Assembly (NCBI GenBank): GCA_002794785.1
Contig: NBBA01000006.1
Span: 1,798,001-1,862,000 of the forward strand
Direction: 5' to 3'
Source of the DNA: Coniferiporia sulphurascens
Lineage: Eukaryota > Basidiomycota > Agaricomycetes > Hymenochaetales > Hymenochaetaceae
Length of the DNA stretch: 64,000 nucleotides
Shown: piece by piece, positions 50,038 to 62,615 of the stretch
Layout: each line of letters begins with the position of its first letter
Numbering within the stretch: position 1 is the first letter of the stretch
Program-made: the position numbers and the translations under genes
The notes under the pieces: generated by a model
The model's input: the letters and a program-made list of their open reading frames with translations, nothing else
Database searches by the model: none
What the model was told of the DNA's origin: nothing

Positions 50038-53000
50038 ATGCAGACAGATCGGCATGTAGCGTCAAGCGCAAGTACTGACCCGAAGGACACAGCGAAAGGA
50101 CTTCGGACATACCTAAGCCGCACCAAGAAGCCAGTCCTACCCCCTCTCCGAGACGGGTCGCTGTCTCCGGCTTTACTGGATTTCGATGAGGAAACTGTGG
50201 ATACTTCTTCCGATCAAGATAGTTCCGCCAAGGTTGAAGATTTACTAACAGTCGGGGATTCTTTCTCACCTGGAACTGTTAAGCGCCATAAGGTCGGTCG
50301 GGGGAAGTCTGCTGCTGTAAGCATTTCCTGCTTCCTACGTCAAATGCTGTATTTACAGATGTATCATTGTATTTTCAGGACAACCATGGGGACCGATCCT
50401 CGGCCGCTTTCGACGATCCTGAAGACCTCACACTTCAGTATCCTGAGCCAGAGCCAGAGTCGGACGAGGTGGTTGCGAAGACAAAAGCGGATCCATCACC
50501 TTCGCCCACCAGGAAGCTCGTGTTCGACTGCGTACTCATTCCATCTCTAGTTCATTCTCGTGAACTATATAAATCTGTTAATGGCCTGTATCCCTCCTCA
50601 CGCAAGAGGATTGAAACGCAAGGAGGGGAACGGGGTTCGGAGCTCAAGCAGCCTTCCAAGAAAAAAGAAGTGCGAAATACAAGCAGCTCGGGAAGAGCTG
50701 CGCGTGATGTGATATACGTGTCTTCGTCGTCTGACGTGCCGGTCGCCAAGCCCTCGGTTGTGGCTAGGACTTATTCTTCTAGGAGTGCTCAATCCAAGGA
50801 CCCTAGACCGAACCACAGCAAGGCCCGAGTTGGAGGTAAAGGGACGGAACCCCGGGATCCCGAGATCATTTATATTGATTCGGAAACAGACCGTGAGCTT
50901 GTCGCTCCAACGGCCGTGACTACCTCAACTTCCGGGCTCTCGAAGGCGGATGCAAGCAGGAAATCCGAAGCTCACGTCTCAGCGCACGCGAAAAGAGAAA
51001 CGAAAGTGAAGGAGAGCAAAAGAGCAAAGCCGGTGACTGTGCTCAAAAATCCTTTCGATTTTGGGAGCGACATTTCGGCAAGTGGCCACGCACACTCGCA
51101 GCCACGCCGATTGGGTTCTATGTCGCCGGTGCTTTCACTTCCGCAAGCATCGCCTGCATCTGAGGAACAGGAGGTTTTTCCGGAGCTGCCTGAAGTTCAG
51201 TCAGAAAGCGTTGCGCAGACTGTCCGGGAGCTAATCCAGCGGCCCGAGGACGAACTTATCATGGTTTCTGCTGGTGATAAAACTGTCGAGTACCTCACTG
51301 ATGAAAATAACGCACCACCCGATCGGCAACAGCCTATAGAGGATGACATTATTGCACAGATACCGCCTGTTCCGGCTGTTAAGCCAGCGCTTACAATCGA
51401 GGACGAGTCGCCAATCGTCCCAGCTGATCGGCATATATCTGATGTGTCCCGACGTTCTTCATCTCCGACAACCTTCAAAAGCAAGGATCCTCGTCGTTCT
51501 TCGCCCGGTTCTTCTACGCATTCTTTTTCTGTGCCACTCTTACGTCCCAATAAACAGTCGGCGGCGGTCAAAAAAAGTAAGGGTCAAGATAAGGAGAAAA
51601 GAGGAAGCGATCCAAATGAGACGGAGTGGGTGCAATCAGATGATGACATCGAAGAGGATGTTCCTTGCCACAGTTGCCGCATCAGGAACGTGTACGCGAA
51701 GATGAAGTGCACGAACGTGGTCAATGGATGGGTTTGTCCATTGTATTTTTGTCATAAATGTATTATAGTGAAGTGAGTTGTGGTTCATTCATCTTTTCCC
51801 TCTCGAACACATGAAGTTGGCTCCCGGACCTATTTAACTAATACACGTCGCAGGTACCCCAAAATCGATTTCGACCCATATTCGGTAATGTTCCTATGCC
51901 CGCGCTGTGATAATACTTGTGTGTGTTCTGCATGCAAAGGAAAGCGTGGTTCCCCGCAGAAAAATCGCATATCCCGGAGGGATATTGACGTCCCACTGCT
52001 GCTTTCGGAGCAGGCAACACTGCGTCAGGAGCGCTATGGCTTGCCAAGTGCATCGGCAGTGCACCAACTACACGTTAACAACAGTGCAGCAAGTTCGCGG
52101 AAAGCGGAAAAAATGAGAGTCGATTCCGACAAGGACATGGACGGGGCGAATTGGATCAGCGCACACAACAGGTTGCGTGCGAAGGCTGGGAAGCCACCTG
52201 GGAGGCCATTCATTGGTGAGTGGCAGAATGCATGGGGACCCCCGTCTGTGGCGTTGGATAAGATGGACGGCGTCGATCTCGACGTGCACGGGGTGGTGGG
52301 TAAAGGAAAAGGCAAGGCCATTGACCCTTACGTTCGACTCTACTCGGGAGACATCCAAACATTGCGACGCCCCCATTTGCGAGCGGCTGATGTGTATCTT
52401 CCCGCAACGAAGCTTCGCTTGAGAAAGAAGTCGGCGAAGGTGCGCAAGCTTGACGACAGTATCGAGTACAACGAGTCAGACATGCCCAAGAAAAAGAAAA
52501 CTCGTAAACCAAAGAAGGGATCGCATGTTCCTGAATTTACCTTAAATCACCAGGAGAGTGAAGCGCCCAGCGCTTCATCTTCGAGGCAGCTATTGACTCC
52601 CGATGATTTCCCCATTCGTGGACTCGTGCCGGACTCGGGCTCACAGACGCTTCAGTATATGCTTGCTGACCCCATTCCGGATGTGTTGGGGCACTGCCAC
52701 GATCAGGATGTGTCTAACGATGACCCGTACGACGCTTTTGGCTTCGACTGGGAGCGCTTTCAAGGTCCGGACATTGCCACGAAGCCATACTCCTATGCGT
52801 CATACGACGACCCGAGCTTTTCGTACCAAGAGACCTACGAGTCGTATCCGTCAGTGCTAGATTCTGCGGCAGGTTTGGGACTACGAGGCGGGAATGACAC
52901 GGCTCCAGGATACGACTATGGGAATTCTGCACCCTTTCTCACGTCGGAGCTTGGGAGACGCGGTGGGGACGATAAGATGGATCTTCACTCAGCTACAAGC

Positions 53001-53342
53001 CGGGACCCCTTGTTGCATGTCCCAAGTGCATCGGCCGACCCAACGGGCTTTAGTTTGGATTTGATAGACCCAGTCCTCCTTGGGGAGGGTGCTCCTACAA
53101 TTGTCGAACACGGTAATGACTATCCGCCAAGCCCGCCTAGCGGGTCTGGACCCGAAGACTACTCGAGGTTTTTGAGGCAGAACGCGAATTCGTCTCTACA
53201 TGAGGCAGGCCCCTTTATCAACGATGCACCGGGTACAATGGTTTTATCGAAAGAAGACCTCGAACGCGCAGTGCGAATAGCCTTGGAAACTCTCGCCCTG
53301 CCAAGGGGGGCTCCGTCTCGGACTGTAGGATACAGCATATAG
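50038..53342 (+). CDS. Large nuclear protein with zf-4CXXC_R1 zinc finger
   Basis: Exons 50038-50316, 50379-51772 and 51854-53342 sum to 1053 residues. The first 500 residues are charged and Ser/Pro-rich with several KR clusters, probably disordered and nuclear. The zinc-binding domain, of the type found in CDCA7/monoamine-oxidase repressor R1, starts at CHSCRIRN and includes CPLYFCHKC and CPRCDNTCVCSACKGKRG. It is split by the second intron. Basic patches (KKKKTRKPKKG) and a long acidic or low-complexity C-terminus follow. CDCA7-family proteins help chromatin remodelling and DNA methylation; whether this holds here is an inference from the finger alone. The ATG at 50038 opens the first frame. 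Confidence 0.82.
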
Positions 53343-53599
53343 TGCTCTTGAACAGCAGTATAGTTTCCACATCCTATAATCTCAAATCGCCCTAATCCTC
53401 TAAGTATATGTATCCCTAACTAGCTATCCGAAGTATCTACACCATGTACATCTTCTTGATTTTAAGTACTACAGTAGATCTATGAAAACATGAGGTTAAT
53501 CATTTGAGGCATAATCGGTGATGACGTAATCGCTGCTAGCGGCATGCCCTTAACTGGCTTCCATGCCGAAAGCTATTCCCCCCTCTTACTCGTACTCCC

Positions 53600-54448
53600 A
53601 TGAGGCTTTCTCTGCCTCTCCTTGCATGCTCTCTCAGCATTCTCCCTGCGCTGCTGTCCGTATCAGCGTCGGCGGTGCCAACCGCAGTCCGCAGCGACGA
53701 CACACCATGCGAGCTCGTTCTGGAGGGCCAGGTGCTGAATGTATGCGCCAGTGAATACTTGACCGCAGCGCTGGATGCGAATGAGCCTGCGGAGGACAAA
53801 CGGCCCGAACTATCTCCGGGCGACGGCGACGAAGATGAGGGGGAATCCGATGGGAGCGAGTTCATCTCACCCCATATGCCGGTGCGAGATAGCCGGCGGC
53901 GAGCGGGCGCATTGGGCGTCCTTAGTGTCGTCGCACTCACGTCCGTGGTCATTTACTTCCTCTACACTCGCAGGACCCGCGTACGCACCGCCCTCGCCTC
54001 GCTACCTACTCTCCCACACTTGCTGCATGTTCCCTCTTTCAACCTGAAGTCTCTACCTCATATTTCATTCCCCACGCTCCCTACCACTCGCCGCACTCGC
54101 CGCCGGCCCCGCACTCGGGGCGGCTCCAAGGGCTTCCGCCCACATGCCTCTCGCCTCCGCGCATGGGCGACCGAGGAGGATGTACTCGATGACGCCTACG
54201 AAAGTGGGCTCTTCGCAGACACCGAATCATTCGATGACGACCTCGAAAGCGCAGGCCTCAACCTCGGCGCAGACGAGGACTTCATGATCGGCGCGCCACG
54301 GCGCACCGCCAGCTTTGGCAACAAGAATAGAGTGTTGTTCACGGTTGGCGACATAGACAACGTGCTCGAAACCGACGAGGCGTTACCGCTCGCACCAAGC
54401 CCCCGCAAATTCGGCTCAGGAGCTAGGGGGTACGGGAGCGCTAGCTGA
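53600..54448 (+). CDS. Single-pass membrane protein with signal peptide, unknown function
   Basis: This is an intronless frame of 282 codons. MRLSLPLLACSLSILPALLS is a typical signal peptide; a short luminal part with two cysteines and an acidic stretch (GDGDEDEGESDG) follows. One membrane helix (GVLSVVALTSVVIYFLY) is flanked by arginines. The cytosolic tail is very basic (TTRRTRRRPRTRG), then acidic. I do not recognise a family. It stands 258 bp downstream of the zinc-finger gene on the same strand. High GC at third positions supports coding. Confidence 0.75.
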   Translation: MRLSLPLLACSLSILPALLSVSASAVPTAVRSDDTPCELVLEGQVLNVCASEYLTAALDANEPAEDKRPELSPGDGDEDEGESDGSEFISPHMPVRDSRRRAGALGVLSVVALTSVVIYFLYTRRTRVRTALASLPTLPHLLHVPSFNLKSLPHISFPTLPTTRRTRRRPRTRGGSKGFRPHASRLRAWATEEDVLDDAYESGLFADTESFDDDLESAGLNLGADEDFMIGAPRRTASFGNKNRVLFTVGDIDNVLETDEALPLAPSPRKFGSGARGYGSAS

Positions 54449-55340
54449 GCGTAGAACGTCCCTTCCGTGTACAAGGTTACACTCTCCTCTCGTTCCCTGC
54501 TTCGTTTTGCTATGTGTAGACTTATCTCTCCCACTCACTGCCGCTCGCTGACCGATGGACTCTTTCCTCGTGACCACCACGTCTCTGACCTATTTTTGCC
54601 TCTATCTCTCGTTCTCACTTCCGTCCCTTCCGTCTTCGCGCTCAAATTGTAACCGTCAGCGCGAGTCCTGTGTGCCCACATCACCCACACCTACCGCTCC
54701 TTGCAGTCCCGCCTAGCCTGTCTTTTGACCTGTGTTTTCCATATAAAGCTCTCTTAGTGTCCGCGCTTCGGGTGCGATGTGGGGTTTAGCCTCACACTAT
54801 AGCGCGCAAGAGGTGCTTCCCCACCATCCGGGCCCGATCCGGGCTTTATCCGTTTACCCTATGCCCCTCCGATATCAAATACTTCGTTCTCTTTCCCTTA
54901 TTCCCGTCTTCCTTGTGATATAAATTGTGTATGTATTGTATCCGATATCCTGTGTACGCCGACCCTGATCGTCAAAAAAAATGTCGCTATCATCAATTAT
55001 ACGTTTCATTGATCGTGTGTGCGAGAAGTGTATGCAATTACGACGTAGCCCATTAGCCCAGATCCCAGAACAATGGGAGATAGAGAAGGCAAGAGGAGGG
55101 GAAACAAGGAGGAGGGGAAACAAGTGGTGGAAGAGCGGAGGGGCAACGCGGCCGAGTAGCGAACATCCGTTATACAATTCGAAGTAAAGGGTTAAAACAT
55201 GACATAAATAGGGTGTAATTGTGAAATTTGCAATGTTGTTTTGAATGTGCGCCGCAATATGTGTGAGGGAAGAAGGAACCCGGCGGCGTCCTTCCATCCA
55301 CCTACGTCAGAAATGGAGAAAAATAAAACCAACCCTGGGG
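54449..55340. other. Convergent 3' intergenic region
   Basis: The region lies between the 3' ends of the membrane-protein gene and SAC3. It is pyrimidine-rich on the plus strand near 54600-54700. No gene or repeat is recognisable. Confidence 0.5.
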
Positions 55341-58300
55341 TCAGGCTGATTTGCTTGAGCCGTACGTCTTGAGGACACTACGCGAGAGTTCGCGCAGCAT
55401 TGCCAGTGTCACAAGAGACGACTTGGACGACTCGGCGACGGACGTTGCGGCACTCGGCGTCGGCGAAGGTGGAACGCGGGACTCCTGCTCCTGCTCCTGC
55501 TCCTGCTCATGCTCTCTCTCTTCGGACGCCAATGACATTCGTGCGCGCTTCGCGCCATTCGTGTGCACCGTGCGGGTAGGACTGCTTCTCCATTCTCTCA
55601 GTTGAAATTCAAACAAAGCCAAAATTAAAAGGGGAAACACGCACCTTGGGTCTCGCGGAGCCGACATGCTTATGTCGCCAGCGGCTATAGATCGGCCTTC
55701 CGAGATGCGTGGCGGGGGCGGAAGAGCCTTGATCGCGGAATTAAGCTGTTTCTGCGACTCTTCCAATGCTTGGAGAAGGCCGCTGACGAACGCTCCAAAC
55801 CTGCTTTTGTTACCGCGCGCGGGAGCATCGCTCCGGGAGTACAGTTCTGGACGTGCAAAAATGCAAGGTCTAACAAATGATCAAAGAAGGTCCGGGCCTC
55901 AAAGTCTGTGAGGTAATGCTCGCGATCAGAAAAGGGCATAACAAGGGTAGATCGAGTACAAACCTTTGTGGAAGTCCCCGGCACTGAAATTGTTTGCAAG
56001 ATAGTTTTGATCAAACACGGATGATCGCAGCCAGCCGCGAACTATTTCTACGACAGACCTGTGCAAGCTAAATTAGAATTCAGGTTTTTGAAATGGAGCC
56101 ACATACCGCTCGTCTCTGACTGTCCCGAATGGCACTTGAGGGAATGGGGTTGGCTGTGGGGCGCTTGGCTTCCATGCGGCGAGGATATTCTCCATCATAG
56201 CATTCAAGCAATTCGCGAAGGCTTCCAACACATGACTGAACATTGCCCAATTAACTAGTGTAGATTAGTATTCAGTGGTTTTCTTAGGTTGGTTCGTTCA
56301 GAGGGCTTACATGACTCATCGGAAGTACATGCGTCTATCCATACAGAGACGGCGTCCCTCCATGGGGTCATAAACCGCTTGAATAGGTCTGTGTTTGATC
56401 GTTGAGGACACGTGCAGGCATGTGAGAGGGAACAGCTAACCTTTAAGCACAAGCCTTTCTACTAGTTCTCCTTGCAAATCAATGTCGAGCGATGTAAAGC
56501 ATTTCACAAATGCCAGAACGAGGTCGTCGTCTGATTTAATGGACAGCGTATTAACATCGCGAAGCGTCTTCTCTTGTACATATTTCACGACCTGACACAC
56601 TTTCAGCGGGACATTTCAGGTTGAACATAAAAGATCACGTACCATGTCCGAGATATCATCGGAGCCCGAACTCGAATCCCAATTCACGAGCAATAACGAC
56701 GGCACAAAATGTCGACGGTCCGGTAACATGGAAACAATATCCCTCAGTCGTGAGCAATCGTCAAGAATGCGGTATTTCCTAAAGCAATAATTCAACAAGC
56801 AGTCAAAGCTAATAAATAAACACAGCAACGTACTTCTCTATCTCGTCACTAACGCCCTCGAGTGGTGTGCACTCAAAGATAATTAGCCCGGGAAACCCTT
56901 CCACAGAAGGGTTCGTAGACACCGGTATTTGAAAGATTGCTTCGGATTCCCAGGTCCCCGATTTAGGCACGTCGAACTTTTGCTCTAACCAGATGGCCGT
57001 CTGGTCATTGTACGAATTCATGCATAGCCAAACCGTCCAATTTTGGGGCACGCTTCCGGCTTGTACTTGTACGTGTTCCCGAATCGTGCTGATGAACGAG
57101 CCTCTCGCCCACCTACGCTCATTCACTTTCTTGTTCTACGAGGCAACTTGTTTGTGGGACCACAATGTAAAGTAGAGTGAAAACCAACCTGCGCAAGTCT
57201 TTCTGCAAGCTCCTCATCCGTTCTAGGTATTATCGTCTGCGATACTCTGTTTTTTAATCGGCGTCGCGCACGGGAGGGCTCGGCCGGTTCAGGGGCTTCT
57301 CTCCGACGTTTTGAAAACGAGGACGGACGTGGAAGATCGTCACTGGTACTCTCTTTCAACTTTTGCTTGTACGCGTCGCTCCTCCGACATGCCTCTTTCC
57401 ACGATACCGCATCTGACGCCCGCTTTCTCCATTTCGTGAAGCTCTCCCGGACAAAATTGAGCCTGCGCTCGAAGGTAAGTGCTTTGGCCTGGAGGTCTGC
57501 TTTGGATTTTCCTGGAGTCAATGCGGATGGAGGATGCGGCATATTTACTACACCCAAGGGGCTTCTGTTTGCAGGAGGTGGAGAGAATACCGATGATGGA
57601 GATCTTTGAAAAGGAGACACGCCCATCCGTTCCGGAGAACCGATTGATAAAAGTGAAGACGAAGGGAAAACACCGGCCATACTCGTCGTGGCTGTCGGCA
57701 CGCTCGGACGGGTACTTGAAGAATCGTAAGTGGAAATTGGAGTTGAGGGTCCGACGGGAGGGACTGAATCGGCGGAGAAGGAACCAGTAGGAGTTCCCGG
57801 TAAAGAGATAGGGGCCTTACGGCTCAGTGGAGGCGGCCAACGGGAGAATCGATTGCGAATGCTTTTCTAGTTTGTCCGGTTGAGGTCATCACCACTCCGG
57901 TGTTGATTGACAGAGAGGAATTTGTGGTAGGTTTGTAAGGGGAAGGGGAAGGGAAGGAGGATGAAGATGCAATTGGTGTTGCGAAAGTTCGGCGAACAGG
58001 GTCCACGACATTTTGCAGCAGTGAGTCGGTTTGAAGGGGAGCCAGGTTTGCTCTTGAATTAGCGGGTGGCGGGGTGTAGGTGAGCGAAGGTTGACTCGAT
58101 CCTGGCATGAAGGGAGGGGCAGATGCATTGAGCACAGGAGCGCTGTGCGAAGAGGCGAATGGAGGGGGCGGTGGAGGTGTTCTGATGGCCTCCGAAGGAG
58201 GAACACGATCCTCGTCTCCTATAGATGAAAGAGGAGCGGCATCTGCGAGTGAGCTTCTCACTGGCTTGCTTTGGACGATGGGCGCCGAGTTTTGGCGTTG

Positions 58301-60571
58301 AGGAGGGAATGACACCGTTGGCTGCTTTGTTGGTTCTTCCGCCTTCGCTGTTGGAAAAGCGCTGGTTGTAGAAGGAGCTCCAAAGACAGGACCCCCGAAG
58401 ACATTCTTTGCAGGAGCGAAGACGTTGGATGAGCCACCAAATATGGACGGGGATGAACTGGCGGCACCGAAGGCTGAAGGCGTCGTCGACGATCCAACAA
58501 GCTTCCCGAAAACTGAATCTCCCGCTCCAGGGGACGATCCGAATATCGATTGAGTAGAAGGACCTCCAAAAGGCGATGTGGAGGTAAGTCCTATAACGCA
58601 AGTCAGAATATGTACAAATCCGAGACAAGTAAGCAAGAAAAAAGATAGTACCAGGTAAAGATTGTGGACGCGGTACACTTGCGTCTTTCGGCGGCGTAGG
58701 AGCAATTCCGAAATTGTCAGTCAGCCACTGCGTCGCCCCTCGTTTTAAAGGAGAAGGAACTGGCGAGTCCATTTGCTGGGCCTCCGATATCCCTTCATCA
58801 TATAAATCATCCACGTGATCGGCGTCGTCAATGAACGCGCTGAGATCGTCTCCTACGCTTACGGCCTCTTGTGACAGCTCCTCATCCATGACTGCATCCA
58901 CATTCTCCACTTCAGCATCTGTTTCCACAACGTCCACACCCTCAGAATTCCCGTCGATTATATCCTGTACCGTCAAGGAGCCCTTAACGCTTTCCAGGTC
59001 TTCGATGGTGTCCTTTCCAAAAATGTGCTCAAGGAAACATGCGACAAGGTAGATCATCACAACATTGCCTCGCGCACGCAGTACTCCCGCGAGCTCGGCG
59101 AATGTCTGCATCGCTGCATCATTCACCTTCATTGAGGATGTCTTTGTTATGGGGCTGCTGGCAGCTTGCACCTCACGGCGGAAACGTGTAATGAGCTGGA
59201 AGGCAGGATCGCCAGCAATGTGTGGAGGCGGCTTGTCATTTCGCTCTTGCTGGTCACGAATGAGGCCAAGGCGGTGGTAGATGCGCATCTCTAGCTCAGC
59301 CGGCGACTGGTACCCGTCCCTCTGGTCGTCGTAGAACTCCTTGAGAGATAGGAGGGCTTTCGGGCGATTAGACTAAGGGTAAAGACTTCCCTGAGTTTCG
59401 TATCTAACTTACAATTCATAAGTTGCTGTATCTCTAAAGCCCTGTCAAAGGTCGACACCCCATACAACAAGTGCAGGGAAAGGATGTGAAATCGTGTACA
59501 GCGTTCGTGGCATTCCATGGAAACAGGTCCCTTATCTTGCTGGATTGTAAAGTCGTTGCGCACCGCGCGGGACCTGTCGCGGACAAAGGCCTGGGTGTCC
59601 GGAAAGCCACCACGCAGAATGAGGTCATGAAAGAGGTAATCAAGTGTCATCTTTGGAATTGGGAATAACACAACATAAACGAGTTGGAAGACGCATGATC
59701 ATCAGGCCGAGCGCACCTTGAGAACAGGCGCAGGTCTTAGATCAGAAGGAACGATTTTGTCGCCTTGGCCGCGCTCGTATATCTTCACGGCATGTCCATG
59801 GTCGACTTTCTTGGTTGGCTTTCCGTCAGGTCCCATAAGCTAACACCGAGTATGTCGGGAGATTGTCAGTATAGCGGACTGATTGAAACTTTATAGGGGA
59901 TGTGGCACACGCACACATTCCCATTTGTCTAGGTTATTCTCCCTTTCACGTCGGTAGCGTTCAAATTCTGGACACATGTCCTGGCAGGTCCCGACGATGG
60001 TGATAGCCTCGTCCAGCCGCTTGGGTTTAGTCGGATCGTCCATCTTGCCTTCGCGAATTGCGCGCGCACGTTCAACCTCGCGCGCCTTGACAAGCTAAAA
60101 AAAGCGGAGAGCGCGGTGAAAGCAGTCGACAGGCAAATCATGAGCACGAAAGAAAAGAAAAAGAGGGGATGACGCAGAATCCAGTGTGGCTGATAGGCTA
60201 CGAGTGGTAAAAGTCGGCAGACGTACCTCTTCCCAAGTTTTCACCGCACCGTTCGAATAAGCAGGACCTGCATCGGAGACGTGCTCAGCCTCGTCCTCCG
60301 TGCCGTTCGCCGAAGGCGCAGCACTCCGCGAGACATGCCCGTATGCAGCGTGCGTTCCGCGCGTATGCGCGCCGCGCACGTTTATCCCCCGACCGCGCTC
60401 CCACTTGCCCTCTGTGGTCGCCGACGGGCTGCGTCCACTGACCCACGTTTTGTTCTTAGAGGGCAAGTGTGCATGTGTGAGAGGGCCACCGCCGCGCGCG
60501 CCCGATCCACGAACAAGAGGGCGTGCCCTGTGCGGCGCTGCGGTGTGCATCTGCGTCGCCGCGTCGTTCAT
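55341..60571 (-). CDS. SAC3: SAC3/GANP-family mRNA export factor
   Basis: This is the scaffold of the TREX-2 complex, which links transcription to nuclear-pore mRNA export. The first in-frame ATG is at 60571 (MNDAATQ). Early exons 60571-60227, 60094-59915, 59839-59717 and 59650-59413 encode a glycine/arginine-rich tail, [17 protein letters not shown] and the SAC3 core ([33 protein letters not shown]). The next large exon (to 58652) continues with [15 protein letters not shown] region with FG-type repeats (58590 downward: PFGGPS, VFGKL, IFGGSS) follows, then a CID-like basic helix ([18 protein letters not shown]) and a conserved C-terminal part with many small exons. It ends with an EQ dipeptide run (55487-55520) and TGA at 55341. 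Two joins are unresolved: near 59350-59413, and a frame change at 57840-57900. Confidence 0.85.
55487..55520. repeat. Hexanucleotide repeat encoding Glu-Gln
   Basis: The plus strand shows repeated CTGCTC units. On the coding strand of SAC3 they read as a (Glu-Gln)n run near the C-terminus, a site likely to vary in length. Confidence 0.75.
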
Positions 60572-60758
60572 GTTTCGTTCGTTTTTTGAGGTGTTCACGT
60601 CGCGCTCGACGCGGGACGGCTCGTCCGGGGTCGAAGTTCGTGAACAAGAGTGAGTGACACTCCGGATACGCCGAGATGATCGCCATGTCACGTTTCCTTT
60701 TCTGGATACGAGCCGGCCCAGACTCAGGGGTGTTCATTCAAACGACCAGCATCTACAT
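60572..60758. promoter_or_regulatory. SAC3 upstream region
   Basis: This is the flank of the SAC3 start, with the start of the inverted-repeat fragment beyond it. No defined promoter motif is visible; the region is short because a mobile-element fragment follows. Confidence 0.3.
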
Positions 60759-60845
60759 TACAGTCAAACTTCCCATACGGTATAGCGGTCGGTGGAAGGG
60801 TCAGACCATGCATTATAAGGGGTTATGCAGTAGAGAAGAGCCGTC
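60759..60845. mobile_element. MITE-like element, truncated copy B
   Basis: It starts TACAGTCAAACTTCCC, identical to the inverted end of the element at 11447-11654. It keeps the internal blocks TACGGTATAG and AGGGGTTATGCA and then loses similarity, so the right inverted end is missing. Compared with copy A, the middle is shorter. Confidence 0.55.
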
Positions 60846-60973
60846 TTTATTACATAATTGAAGAAAGGCTGATAAAAATGGGACAAATACCCAAGTATGA
60901 TAAGAATAATCCAATTCTATTAAATACTTAGACAAAATTGAGTAAATTAAACCGAATATTCTATTTGAACCGG

Positions 60974-60984
60974 GGGGGAAGTGC
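60974..60984. repeat. Left target-site duplication of the LINE
   Basis: The 11-mer GGGGGAAGTGC is repeated exactly at 63912-63922, directly after the poly-A tail; the similarity extends a few bases further with one mismatch. Confidence 0.8.
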
Positions 60985-62582
60985 GTGCGCCCATCCCTGC
61001 CCTTGTTATGGGTCAGACCACCGCGAACTCCCCTGCGGAGAAGGCTGCGGCCTTCCGGGCCAAGTACTTCGGTACCCACCCCTCTGCTGCCCCCCCCCTG
61101 ATGTATTCTTTCGTCGGTGCCCGCCCCATGTGTGACCACCCTATACTTATGGAAGAGTTGGATCATGCACTCAATCTCACTTCGAACTCAAGCGCACCCG
61201 GCATTACGGGTATCGGCTACCAGGCCCTCAAAAGTCTGCACGCCGCCCACAGCATCCCCCTCCTCACCCTCTTCAACGAGTGCTTGACCGCTGGTCACCA
61301 CCCGTGTCCGTGGAAGGATGCGAAAGTGGTGATGCTCCGCAAACTCAATAAGAAAGACCCCACTGCACTTAACGCATACCGCCCTATCACTCTCGAAGAA
61401 ACTATGGGCAAACTCCTCGAGAAAATCATTGCCAACTGCATCCAGTTCATCGCCAATGAGCTTGGAGCACTCCCCCCTTCCCAATATGGTACCTGCCAAA
61501 AGTCGGGCGTACTGGACGCCACCTCTGACCTCATCAATGAAATTGAGTCCACATGGGCCAAACACCACATCACTTCGGCACTCACCGTCGATGTCACGGG
61601 TTTCTTCCTGTCAGTCCAACACCCGCACTTGATGGCCGTTCTCTCTGAACTGGGGTTCCCCCCTCTCCTCCTTTCCTGGGTCCTTTCTTTTGTGTCTGAC
61701 CATCAGGTTGCCCTGTCTTTTGACGGGTTCACCAACAACCTCAACCCCATTCCTAATATGGGGGTGCCTCAGGGATCACCCATCTCACCCATTTTGTCTG
61801 CACTTTTTGTGACTAGCCTTCTCACCTCCCTTCAGGTTTCTGATCCTCACATGTTCATCCGTGCTTATGTCGACAACCACCTCCTCACCACCTCTTCATC
61901 TTCCATCGCCACAAACGTGGCGCGACTCGAACAGGCCTACCTCTCCTTCTCCGCGGCATGTCACACTCTCGGCCTCTCCTTGGATGATGATAAATCAGAA
62001 CTCATCCACTGGACCCGACGGCACACTCTACGTGAAGATTCCCTCACCCACCCTATTCATCTGCCGCGACAGGGCCTCCATCCCCTTCGAATTGTCCCCT
62101 CCCGCCCCCTGCAGTGGTTGGGGATTTTCTTCGACATGCAATTATTGTTTACAGTACACGTTCAACACATGTGCTTTAAAGCCATGTCCTCCCTTTGCAC
62201 CCTCGAATTATTGGGCGACACTCTCCACGGTCTCGACCTGCTCCACTTACGTTGTCTCTACATTGGGTGCATACTCCTGGTGTTACTATGGGGCTCTCCG
62301 CTATGGTACACCGGCATACAGCAAAAGAGCAAATGTGACAAAATGACCTTAGTACAGTCCACAGCCTGCCACCGTATCCTCAGATCCTGGCGCACGTCTC
62401 CCCACGGCCCCTCTGAAGTCCTGGCATCCATCTTGCCCATCCCCTTGCGTTTAGAGTGCACCAAAACCCATGTGGCCATCCAGTACCTCACTACCACACA
62501 CACCCTTCTCCCCCTGCACACATCCCACAAAGGCGCCATCACTACCTCATTTGTGTCCCGGGTCCCCCCGGGGTGTGAATGA
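60985..62582 (+). pseudogene. LINE reverse transcriptase fragment
   Basis: This is an open frame of about 530 codons without a proper ATG, since its start was cut by the 5' truncation. RT fingers and palm are recognisable (SAPGITGIGYQALK, LRKLNKKDPTALNAYRPITL, QGSPISP). Asp to Asn in the YVDN motif should abolish polymerisation. Confidence 0.9.
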
Positions 62583-62615
62583 GTTCCCTGCTACACTCGC
62601 CCACCATGGATTGCT

